NCBI GenBank assembly: GCA_032718475.1
Contig: JAUCBJ010008850.1
Span: 1-64,000 of the forward strand
Origin: Nemertoderma westbladi
Taxonomy: Eukaryota; Xenacoelomorpha; Nemertodermatida; Nemertodermatidae
Direction: 5' to 3'
Length of the DNA: 64,000 bases
Shown: positions 1 to 9,796 of the stretch, in pieces
Layout: each line of letters opens with the position of its first letter
How positions within the stretch are numbered: position 1 is the stretch's first letter
Made by a program: the position numbers and the translations under genes
The notes under the pieces: model-generated
Seen by the model: the letters and a program-made list of their open reading frames with translations, nothing else
What the model was told of the DNA's origin: nothing
Database searches by the model: none

Positions 1-1305
1 ATAAAGGGCATATATCCTTTAACATACCTAACGACTACCTGACTCATGGAATCACCTGCTGACTGATGATACATGCTGACTGCTGAAACATTGCAAACTC
101 ATAGCAATCAGTGTTTTCATTGTTGTTTTATACTGCTATTTACTGTCAGTTCTTCATAATATGGTTGATGAATTATTATATTTGGAATAACGATAAATAA
201 CCCCGCAACCCAATATTCTTGATATACCGAAGGTAAGAGAGAAAGGTTACCAATAACGATTGTGACTTATGTTAAAGTGGTTTGAAGTGAATCTAATGTT
301 ATTTGATAGCCCCTACATGAGTCAGCCTGTGTTCCTTTTATATGTGACTAAAATCAGTGAAGATTGGCAGATTAGTGTGCAGTATTGTGCAGCATAGTGT
401 ATGAGTGAGTCTGTTAAAGAAGCAATTCCTAAAGAATGCGCCATATATGTGAATTATAATTAAGCCATATCGTTGTGAGTAGTTTAAGTCATAACTCTGT
501 GTATATAGATAAAGCGCCACGTCCTAAAGGAACTGTTAATATTCCCGAAGGTGAATAATATTGTCAGAGATTATATAATACTGTCAGTCGAATAATACAT
601 TAGGCTTACATAGCAATAAAATTAAACCGTCGAACCCAATCTCCCGGGAATATCCAGCGGGTGAATGGTCGCGCACGGATTGGTTTCGACTAGTGTAGTG
701 AATCAAATACTTGTCATAGACTAAAAACAGATTTAATATCTAGAAGACATCTTAATTTGGTGGGTTAAACTGCCAAAGGTCTGAAAGCGCGAACACCCCC
801 CCCCCCCCCCCCCCCCCTCTCTCTCTATAAATCTTAATTAGATTGTATATTTAAGGAGCATAAATAAATTGTAGGTATATCCAATTGAAATCACAACGCG
901 GAAAAGTGCCACTTATTCACACTGTACAATTAATAGGCCAAGTTATTCTTTATTTACTTATTCATACTGTAATACTAGTAGTCTTATAAATATTGCAGAA
1001 ATTTCAAGGTTCAGACAACTACTGGAAGCCTTCATCTTCATTAATGGAAGTTATTAGTAAGCGTGGGTTTTGTATAAAAACTAGCCGAGGAATCGTTTGT
1101 GGATGATATGTATGTACATCTGCTCGCTCAGTGAAAAACCAGTAAGCTGTGACGTCAACAGAATGTAGGTGTTTAATATTGTCTCATAGGTTTATGTACA
1201 GTAGGCCTACCAATAACTTGTAACGGTAGTCATTTGCGGGATGTTTCTGTAAGCGGATTCAGTTCCGCTGCATTACCCTCATAAATGGGAAGTGGCACAT
1301 TTTCA
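1..1305. other. Non-coding DNA, no gene seen
   Basis: AT-rich sequence without a convincing exon on either strand. It contains a short imperfect inverted repeat (629-641 with 678-690, 13 nt, one mismatch) around a CCCGGG, and a homopolymer C run at about 797-817 followed by a short CT tract. Confidence 0.6.
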
Positions 1306-1848
1306 GTAATATGTTGGAGGTACGAGATTGGTAATAACCAATCTCGTATCACAACCCAACACCGGGGACAACACAACCCCAAAGCCACACAAAGGGAGGT
1401 TAGAGGTCAACTCACCTCGGGAGAGGAAACAACCAGCAGGGGCCAACAGCAGGGGGGAAACACTCCCAGAGAGGGGAGAGGCGTGAAGTAGATTATTAGC
1501 CAATAGGGGCGAGGGAAGCATCCACTAGGTTAAGAGGCCACAGTAGTATAGGAGTAATTATACATATATATATTATCCTGCTACCGGTCTGTAAATCAGT
1601 TATTCAGTTATTGGTTATTAGTGCAGACTGGTGACAATCCTCACCGTCAGCAATATATCCACATACCGGTACCCTATACAACTGTCAGTATCCACTGCTC
1701 TTCATTGTGCTATTATTCAGTCACCTATATTCAGTATTAACATTGAAAGCATCAGAGAGATAACAACTGAACAAACTCTTATTTTATTTCACTACTACGG
1801 TGACGCGTGGTCTATTTAACCGGTCGGGATCCCTTGATCCCGTCACAG
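1306..1848 (+). mobile_element. Solo LTR (543 bp), related to the LTR at 61742
   Basis: This block is a diverged homologue of 61742-62243. Both start with GTA(A/T)TAT, then carry a 12-bp hairpin, the string TTAGAGGTCA or its equivalent, the phrase GAAACACTCCCAG, an AGCCAATAGGGG segment, an ATATATATATTAT box and the end ATCCCGTCACAG. The 5 bp TTTCA occur directly before (1301-1305) and after (1849-1853) the block, which fits a target-site duplication. No internal retroelement sequence follows, so I read it as a solo LTR left by LTR-LTR recombination. The ends are not TG...CA, so the exact boundary could shift by a few bases. Confidence 0.75.
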
Positions 1849-4018
1849 TTTCAATAAAAAATTATCAAATCCCTCGAGCCCCGAAAAAGTCGGCCCAGAT
1901 AATAAAAATTACAGAAAATAATTGATAAAATAAAAAACTATATTTTGGTACAGTACATCCCAGTATTTCACAGTATTGCAGTAGGCCTATTTCACTCCAC
2001 GACAATAACTTTTTAATTATTTGTTTTGAAATTTTGATATCCAGTTTTGTAATTTATTTTTTTGTTACATAGACTTTTTCAAACTTGTATCCAAACTTAT
2101 TTAAAAACATACACGAGGCTCTGCTATGAGATACAAATTATAATTGAGCAATTCTATCATAAACCGTGCTCGTCCCATGCTAAATGTATTCATTCGATAT
2201 ACAATCATATATTAATCCGCTAGGTGGTGTCAAATTCTTATTCTGCAATTTCGTACTTACCAGTGCACAGTAGCCTACACTTCGTAAAAGATAGACTTCA
2301 TGATTCTCTACAAGCAACCAAAATTTAACATTAAAAAAAACCACATAACCTGGCTTAGTTTTTCACCAAACTTTACAAATTTTCTAAATTTTCCGTCTAC
2401 TACTTACCAACTAAGTTTGGTTCAATTCCGAATCAGCGATGCCGAGAAATTCGCGTTCAAACATTTACCAGACTGACAGACGGACGGACGGACATGCCCC
2501 ATTTGCCCTAATATAAACCGTATGTCAAGGCTCGCCGACTTCGTGTCTCGCCCCACAGAATATCCAATCAAATTTGTTTCCCCAATTTTGCAAACTCGTT
2601 CTAAAGGCTTTTCAAAACTTTGTTAGTTAAGAGTTGTTATTTTGTTATGATTTGGGATTGATAAGAAGGTACCGGTACATGTTTATCATATAAAATGCTA
2701 AAATTTGTTTATTTTATTTGCAGATTATGATCAATTGTGGTGCTTTTCGTCAAGAACAGTTCAATATCATTTGATTGTGGAAATTAGGATTTAGTTAACA
2801 CTTACTAAATAGATACTGTACTCGACTACTTGCTACATATAAAAAATGTGACTTCAGTAGGCCAGTAGATTTGGGTTGTATAAGGGCGTACTAACTATTA
2901 TAGAGTAGATTTAATGTGTATATTTGATATACAATAATAGTATTGTATCACTTCTTTGTTATCAAATATAATTAATAAAAGATAATGATGTTTAACTTTC
3001 AGGTATTATTTTGTGGTGGCAGGACACTTATTATGGTTACGAATGAGTAGGCCTATTATATTTTTATAAACGCTACTCAATTATTACAAGTTGTAAAATT
3101 AAATACATCTGGGGAAGATAGAAAATAATTTAAAAACTCTCATAGAGACTGTGTTGGAAAAAATAATAAAGTAGGGATATTCTGTGAAAATCGAATAATG
3201 ATTCTAAAAATATAAAAAAAAATCGTAGCCTACTATTAGTGTTTCTAGCAGAACACATATTTTTGTTATTGATTACCGGTAATAATTTATATTAATTATT
3301 TTTTATATTAACATTATTTATTTGGATCCGGAGAAATCCGACCCAGACAATTCCGATCTAGAACAATTCCGACCCGGACAATTCCGACCCATGAAAATTT
3401 CTTTCGACCTCTGAGTGGGCCGGAATTGTCCGGGTCGGAATTGTCCTAACTTCCCAAGAGGCCTGTACGTATAGTAGGTCTGGTGTTTCATAGAAAGAAG
3501 CTGTAATGTTTTGAGAATACCCGACTTCGAATTCTTAATACATGCTTTTAATAATTCAGGTAAATTGGATAATAATAATTAAACTTTATTATGGATTGCC
3601 TGCTAAATAAATATTGACGAAGTTATAATATGTTTAAAAGAAAAAACTCAGAACAGTAGAAAATGTGAAAAAGTGAGAAAAAGGGATATAAATCCAAGTA
3701 TAAAATGACTTCATTGGATGGTTCCTTATTAATAGACGGGCGGAATTTAAACTGGCAATACAACAAGTAATATGTAAATATACCACTATGTACATTAAAA
3801 TTTACAGTGTCAATTTCAATTTCTTAATTAATGTTAACATCTTGCTCCTTTAGGTTATACATTACTTCATTTATAAGATAATAAATATAACATTTCTGTG
3901 TTAAGTTTACTTTAACACAACGTCTATAGTACCCGTGTAGTTCTATTTTAGAGTTTCACAAATGGTTCCATTAGTGGTTCTGTATTATCAACCAATTAGC
4001 TGGTGAATGATTAGGCCC
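1849..4018. other. Intergenic, dispersed repeats only
   Basis: AT-rich. The piece around 2090-2600 looks like an old interspersed repeat: it has a GACAGACGGACGGACGG run near 2474-2492 and the phrase GTTTCCCCAATTTTGCAAACTCGT near 2570-2600, which returns in altered form near 6108 and 6487. No coding exon was recognised. Confidence 0.5.
3346..3453. repeat. Imperfect palindrome built from ACAATTCCGACC units
   Basis: The left half holds three copies of an (A/G)ACAATTCCGA(C/T)C word spaced about 15-16 bp. The right half holds the reverse complement (GGAATTGTCCGGGTCGGAATTGTCC region). The two halves could form a hairpin of roughly 40 bp with a short loop. It may be a foldback remnant or the fused ends of a small TIR element. 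Confidence 0.6.
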
Positions 4019-4026
4019 CTACTCAC

Positions 4027-4168
4027 TCATGTCACCTAAAGCTTGGTTGGTGCATGTTTCTATCCGAGATGAGTCAATTACAGTTCCGTGTGGCAAACCA
4101 GCAATCTGTTGGCAGAGTAAAGAAAGGCAGTTGCGGAGTGTTCCTCCTTGGGGTTGAGGTGATGCCAT
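4027..4168 (-). CDS. Possible first coding exon, unknown product
   Basis: On the minus strand an ATG in good context (GCGATGG) at 4168 opens 49 codons with coding-like composition, beginning MASPQPQGGTLRNCLSLLCQ and containing IDSSRIETCTNQALGDM. A strong splice-donor match, ATGA then GTGAGT, falls at 4027/4026 just before the in-frame TAG at 4021-4019. I therefore read it as a 5' coding exon whose continuation lies towards lower coordinates, but I could not find the next exon. I do not recognise the protein. It could also be a chance ORF. Confidence 0.35.
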
Positions 4169-4689
4169 CGCTACCTTACAGGTAACATTCAAGAGAGAAG
4201 AGATTCGATATTTCGAGTTTCATGATCATGATAAATTTACATTACTTTTACTGAAAAAAAGCAGTACTGTAACTATATTACAGTATGTTTCTGACACATC
4301 CCGCAATAAAGACACTATTCAACATTATCCAAGCATTTCAACGAGATACCTCATGCCATTCAAAAGTGATTACCTATGAATGAATCACCCTGTATTACAT
4401 GACATGTTCAAATTGGATGCTTTCTTCCTGAAAGTCAAATTAGTAACATGAATTTCCCAAATCGCGTAAAAATTTCCCCGATGTAAATGAATAAATTATC
4501 GTATTTAATGGCAAATAATTCCATCTCCCTGCCGGCTGCCGCCCCAGAAATGTTAACGCAGTTTCTGTTGTTACCAATACATAATATATAACTGCTTAAT
4601 TACCATACAACGCTTTTAAGAATATTCGTAGTAAAATTTTGATGTACTGCTCGGCGTAGGAATAAAAATGATGTGTGCGTTGAATTCAA

Positions 4690-4890
4690 GCTTTCTATTG
4701 GCTACCAATTCAACTTTTGGGCTTCTTCCATTGGTCATTGCCCCGGAGACCATACCTAGAATGTTTTTCTTGAAAAGTTAACCGACGGATTAATTAACCA
4801 TTTATAAGGCGCAGTTTGTTGTAACTCCTCGAATAAGTTTAATACGTATCTCGCTTAATTTGAATATTAAGAAGATTAACTGAACACGTA
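4690..4890 (+). promoter_or_regulatory. Candidate promoter and 5' non-coding exon
   Basis: Two inverted CCAAT boxes (ATTGG near 4697 and 4730) precede a TTTATAAGG box at 4801-4809. About 80 bp further on, a good splice donor (CAC then GTAAGT) sits at 4888. This layout fits a plus-strand promoter with a short untranslated first exon. With the minus-strand exon ending at 4168 it would make a divergent promoter region. No downstream exon was identified, so this is weakly supported. Confidence 0.25.
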
Positions 4891-7406
4891 AGTACCTAAA
4901 TGTATTATTTTAACTAGAGACGGGCCTAGCGGCCCGTGAAGCAAGTCGTAGGAGACAGTACGAGTCAAGTAGAAGCTTTTTGTTCTGTCTGATATAATCA
5001 ATTAGTGTGAGCGTAGTCCCAATGGTGTACGAGAAATTTTCTAGACAACTTCAAACTATAATTATTATGTTGTAATCATCTAATGAATTATAAAAGCTGT
5101 TGTGATTATAGAAGATAGAGAGCTGTTAGCGAAATGATTATTTTGTTCTATCGGATAGAGTAGTCAGAGGAGTCGAGGTGTCAATTGATTAATAAAATAA
5201 CAGCATGTTGTCTTGAATTCAATACAATCGCGCACAAGAAGTGATAAAGACAAATTCGGTCTTATTTTTGTAATAAATAAAACAAGTTGAGATGTTTCAA
5301 TGTAAACCGCGATTGATTAACAATTTACAGTGTTCAATGTAAACTACGATATTAATTAAATACAACAATGAAATTATTATTATAACAGATTTTTATATTT
5401 CAAACGATTATGGAGAATCATTATGAGGCTGAGTAAACATTCAGCCTTATTATAAGCATACAGCCTCCACAGTATTAATGTTGGCACAAAGATTTCAAAA
5501 TAAAACAATTATTATTAGATGAGAGCTAGAGAGCACAGTTGGGAAGAGTTATTCAGCTGAGACTGTAATAGCCAGCTAAACCAGTTAATGTTTGCTTACT
5601 GTCTGGGTTGTAGAGTAGAGTGATATTAAAACTTGGCAGAGAAAGTACTTCTTTGTTAGTTGGCCCTTCCTATTGAATGCATTACCAGGCCATCTCTATA
5701 CATATTTCATGAGTGCCAGCTGGTGTTTTATCATTGCGCCTATGGCAATTTTCGTGTTTTGGGGCTATTTTTCGAAATAAAACAAGTTTAAATGTTTCAA
5801 TTTAAACCGCGATTTCACAAGTACCCATAGAAATCTATTTTCATGGTTCATGCAAAATTTAATCAAAATCGTAAGCGCCGTTTTTGCTCTAGGTCAGTAG
5901 CCAGCCAGTAGTCAATAGCCAGTAGTCAGTAGCCAGTAGTCAGTAGTCAATAGCCAGTAGTCAGTAGCCAGTAGTCAGTAGTCAGTAGCTTTTTTTCTTA
6001 TAGTAGACCTAATCAAGTCTGACGACTTGCTAATTATAAGGTTCCCTAAACACTTAATTCCAACATCATGGTGGCCCTGAACGGCGATTTTTGTAATTTT
6101 TTTTTGTTTCCCCGAATGATGCAAACTCGTTCAAACTGTTTAATTTACAATATTGTATTTTCTAATAAACAATGAGACACTCTCAGACTTTATATGTAAT
6201 CCCAACACATTGACTTTCCTATTCTGTACTTCGGTACAACTGTGTACTACTCAGTACTTCACATGTACTTACTGTACTACATACAACTACGAAATTCGCA
6301 AACTGCCTGAACTTTATAGTAAAACATTTAACTGAAGCAATAGTAAACACGAACGACTTTACTAAACTCGGATAAACAAATCGAATTGGTTGGAGTGGTT
6401 TCTAAAACATGTGGTATATCAGTTACAGTATGGTTGTTAGGTATAGGCCTACATAAGAAACTAATCATTTATTTTGCAAAGTAGGTGTTTCCCCAAGTTT
6501 TGTAAAGTCGTCGAAACAAATGCTGCATGCAGTCATATAAGGCATAGGATATTAGAAAATAAAAAGCTTTAAATGTTTATTAAATGTTTATTAAATGTTG
6601 TTTATTAAATTACCCTTAGGATCAGTAGTATATTACGTAGTTTCAAAAAATACTAGTGAATACTGCGGAATGTGATGCTTTTAAAAAAACTTTTAAAAAA
6701 TGTTATAGCAAGAAGTTTTGTCTTTTCACACCTCACTCCCAAAACGAATCTGCTATTGTTGAGAGTATCTAGAAAACGCCACATATTACAGACACCCAGG
6801 CCTGTGTAACATTTTTTGCTGTAACTTATGTCCACAGTAAAAATTGAGGACCGGCGAGGTGATATACTTATATATATATAGGTTAGATACACGTATGTCT
6901 AACTGAGTACGCCGATCATATTATGCGCCCCCAGTCTGAGACTAGAATCTCTGTAGTATTTCGTGGTTCAAAAATACCGGTCGACTTTGTCTATTAGTGT
7001 AGACCTACAGTAATTGTCCTGCCAAAATTGGTAGATACTTTAGAGTAGAGTGTACTATATAACTACACCTACAGTATACCGTTAGTCGCTGTGATGGTTC
7101 ATGGTTATTATACAGTACAGTACCATTTCATTGCAGCGAATAGTTAAAGACTGCCAAGTACAGTAGGATTGAGCACAGTGGTTGTAGATGATGATATTGA
7201 CAGTTTGAAGGAAAAAAATAGGACCAATATCAGGTAATTGTTCAAGGTCTACCTTTTATCTTAGACGCTATGTGAATAGTTAGATTGCCAGACTTCCATT
7301 CTGGAAGTAACCTGACTGGTAAAGGGTTAATAATCTTTTTACCTCAAGCTGGACAGTCCCCGGGTTCAATCCTGGACGGATTCAAGTAAAATTTCGTAAC
7401 TGGAGA
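4891..7406. other. Intergenic with small repeats
   Basis: No gene recognised. Two 40-bp near-identical blocks (AAATAAAACAAGTT...TAAACCGCGATT) lie exactly 500 bp apart at about 5275-5314 and 5775-5814. A short 7-bp-based microsatellite (CAGTAGC/CAGTAGT) runs from about 5892 to 5988. The GTTTCCCC...CAAACTCGT word recurs near 6108 and, altered, near 6487. A tRNA B-box-like GGGTTCAATCC is at 7363-7373 but without a convincing cloverleaf. Confidence 0.45.
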
Positions 7407-7640
7407 GTGCACCCACCACCCAGCACCCATCACACAGCATCCAGCATCCAGCACCCAGCACACAGCACCCAGCACTCAGTACACAGCACCCAGCAACCAG
7501 CACACCGCACCCAGCACACAGCACCCAGCACACAGCACCTAGCACACAGCACCCAGCATACAGCACCCAGCACCCAGCATACAGCACCCAGCACACAGCA
7601 CCTAGCACACAACACCCATCACACAGCACCCAGCATACAG
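7407..7640. repeat. Degenerate CCCAGCACACAGCA minisatellite
   Basis: About 230 bp made of alternating CCCAGCA, CACAGCA and related 7-8 bp words (CACCCAGCACACAGCACC...). It contains no stop codon in several frames, so long ORFs appear on both strands. These are by-products of the repeat. It runs directly into the 40-bp array that follows, whose unit ends in the same CACCCAGCA(C/A)(C/A)CAG words, so the second array probably arose from this one. Confidence 0.9.
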
Positions 7641-8107
7641 CAATACTACAACATCCCGGGAGAGTGCACCCAGCACCCAGCAATGCTACAACATCCCGGG
7701 AGAGTGTATCCAGCACCCAGCAATGCTACAACATCCCGGGAGAGTGCACCCAGCACACAGCAATGCTACAACATCCCGGGAGAGTGTATCCAGCACCCAG
7801 CAATGCTACAACATCCCGGGAGAGTGCACCCAGCACCCAGCAATGCTACAACATCCCGGGAGAGTGTATCCAGCACCCAGCAATGCTACAACATCCCGGG
7901 AGAGTGCACCCAGCACACAGCAATGCTACAACATCCCGGGAGAGTGCACCCAGCACACAGCAATGCTACAACATCCCGGGAGAGTGCACCCAGCACACAG
8001 CAATGCTACAACATCCCGGGAGAGTGCACCCAGCACACAGCAATGCTACAACATCCCGGGAGAGTGCACCCAGCACACAGCACACAGCAATGCTACAACA
8101 TCCCGTA
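7641..8107. repeat. 40-bp minisatellite, about 11.6 copies
   Basis: The unit starts CAATGCTACAACATCCCGGG and continues AGAGTG(C/T)A(C/T)CCAGCAC(C/A)CAG. Copies are nearly identical apart from two alternating variants (GTGCACCC and GTGTATCC), and the last unit is expanded by an extra CACAGCA. Each unit has a CCCGGG. Because 40 is not a multiple of three and no unit has a stop in any plus frame, all three plus frames stay open and each reads the same 40-residue cycle. I see no start signal, splice site or flanking coding sequence, so I do not call a gene. Confidence 0.95.
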
Positions 8108-8579
8108 GTATTGTATAACAACATTTTCCCCGTTTACAAATTGAAAATTCGAAATTCATTGTTCTACAGTAAAAGTAATCGAAAATATCCATGATGTGAA
8201 GGTTGTCAGTAAACTGACGCCATTAAAAAACTGAAGTACAGCAAGTTTTATTATTCATAGCGGGAGGCTAACCTATTTATGTAGAGGGCCAAAGTCCGTG
8301 TCTCCATGGTAAATGTACTCGCCTAATTGACTGAGAGGGGCTTCAGCTGTGTATTGTACGTTGAATCTTGAAGTAATTAAATGTGGCGTGTCTCTGGTAA
8401 GCCAATATAAGCTACACAGTAACATTAGTCAGGTGCGGCGGTTTGTTAGCACTAATGGAAAGGAAGTCCCTCAGGGTTGGTCCATCAATGATTTCTAAAG
8501 AGTGCGAATGTTATTAGAGGTGGAGCTCTTTGGTAACTCTTAAGTTGTCTTTCTTAGATTCCCTGCTTTGGTGCTCTTG
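8108..8579. other. Intergenic, nothing recognised
   Basis: Unique-looking sequence between two minisatellites. No exon, promoter or repeat that I can support. Confidence 0.4.
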
Positions 8580-8662
8580 TAGAGTGTAGCGAGTGTAGCG
8601 AGTGTAGCGAGTGTAGCGAGTGTAGCGAGTGTAGCGAGTGTAGCGAGTGTAGCGAGTGTAAC
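8580..8662. repeat. 10-bp minisatellite GAGTGTAGCG, about 8 copies
   Basis: Perfect tandem copies of GAGTGTAGCG. The minus frame reads a run of Tyr-Thr-Arg, which creates a short spurious ORF. A CA/TG microsatellite follows at about 8816-8845. Confidence 0.95.
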
Positions 8663-9177
8663 TGTGAAGTAATCTTGTTTCATTTACTGTATCATCAATT
8701 GTACAGTTACACGAGTGAGGCCGCAAAAAAAGTCGCGCAGTCGTGCAGCAAAAGCTGCAAGCCATCTTAGCGAACAATTATAAATTGACTATGGCTAGTT
8801 ATATATTGGCTTCCGACACACACACACACCTACACACACACACAGACTTTTAGAAAACGGCCATAGTATAATTATAACAGTTCGCTGATGGCTCGCAGTT
8901 TTGACTCGCCCCCCAAGTTTTTGTAGAAAAGCCACCTTTCTGGGTTAAAGCCTAAAACCAAGAATTTTCATTAGAAAGTTTCACTTCACCAAATTACTCA
9001 ACCTTGCTTAATTAATTCCTACAACCCTCCTTCCAACTCCTTCCAATTTAAATAACATACAGTATGTACAGATTTTGTAGTACATTAAGTATTTTATTCG
9101 TAAATGTGAAATATTATGTAACTCGCAAGGTGCTATATAAGAACTTTTTACTAAGATCATTTTGACATACTGTACTC

Positions 9178-9796
9178 GGGACTCTTACACTTTGCCGTGC
9201 CATTGTAGCAATTATGTTTCTTGATATAATAAAATGATCTTAAAATATTTATTCTAGAACAAAATAATTTTTATGTTAAATGAATAGATAATTATGTTTT
9301 CAAACATTTAGAAAAAAGTAACAAAAACTAGCTACCGGTAGTGTAAAAAATTTATACAAAGATAACATACAATAAAATTAAAAAAATTAACAAATTAGCT
9401 AGTGCTTTTTATTTTTTGTTCTAGAACAAAAAATATTTCTTCTAGAACAACATTTTTATATTAACTGAATATATAATATGTTCTAGAAGATTAAAAAAAA
9501 GAAACAAAAACTAGCTAGTATAAAAAATTTATACAAAGATAACATACAATAAAAAATTAAGAAATTAACTAGTGCTTTTTATTTTTTCTTCTAGAACAAA
9601 AAATATTTGTTCTAGAACAAAATTGTTATATTAAGTGAATAGATAATATGTTCTAGAATATTTAAAAAAAGAAACAAAAACTAGCTAATATAAAAAATTT
9701 AAACGTAACAAAATGTAATTGTACGTAGAGTATTATTACAATCTAAATATAATTATATTGAATATATAGATGGCACGGCAAACTGTAAGAGAGCCC
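9178..9796. mobile_element. 619-bp non-autonomous TIR transposon (MITE-like)
   Basis: The ends are inverted repeats of about 29 bp with a few mismatches, beginning GGGACTCTTACAC on the left and GGGCTCTCTTACAG on the right, and both contain TTTGCCGTGCCAT. The 7 bp TGTACTC occur immediately outside both ends (9171-9177 and 9797-9803), which fits a target duplication. The interior has three diverged copies of a roughly 170-190-bp unit rich in the palindrome TTCTAGAA. There is no coding capacity. The 7-bp duplication leaves the superfamily open; hAT (8 bp) is one possibility. Confidence 0.75.

Noticed and set aside
7407-8194. Overlapping 116-233-codon ORFs on both strands
   Set aside because: All are products of the stop-free minisatellites at 7407-8107.
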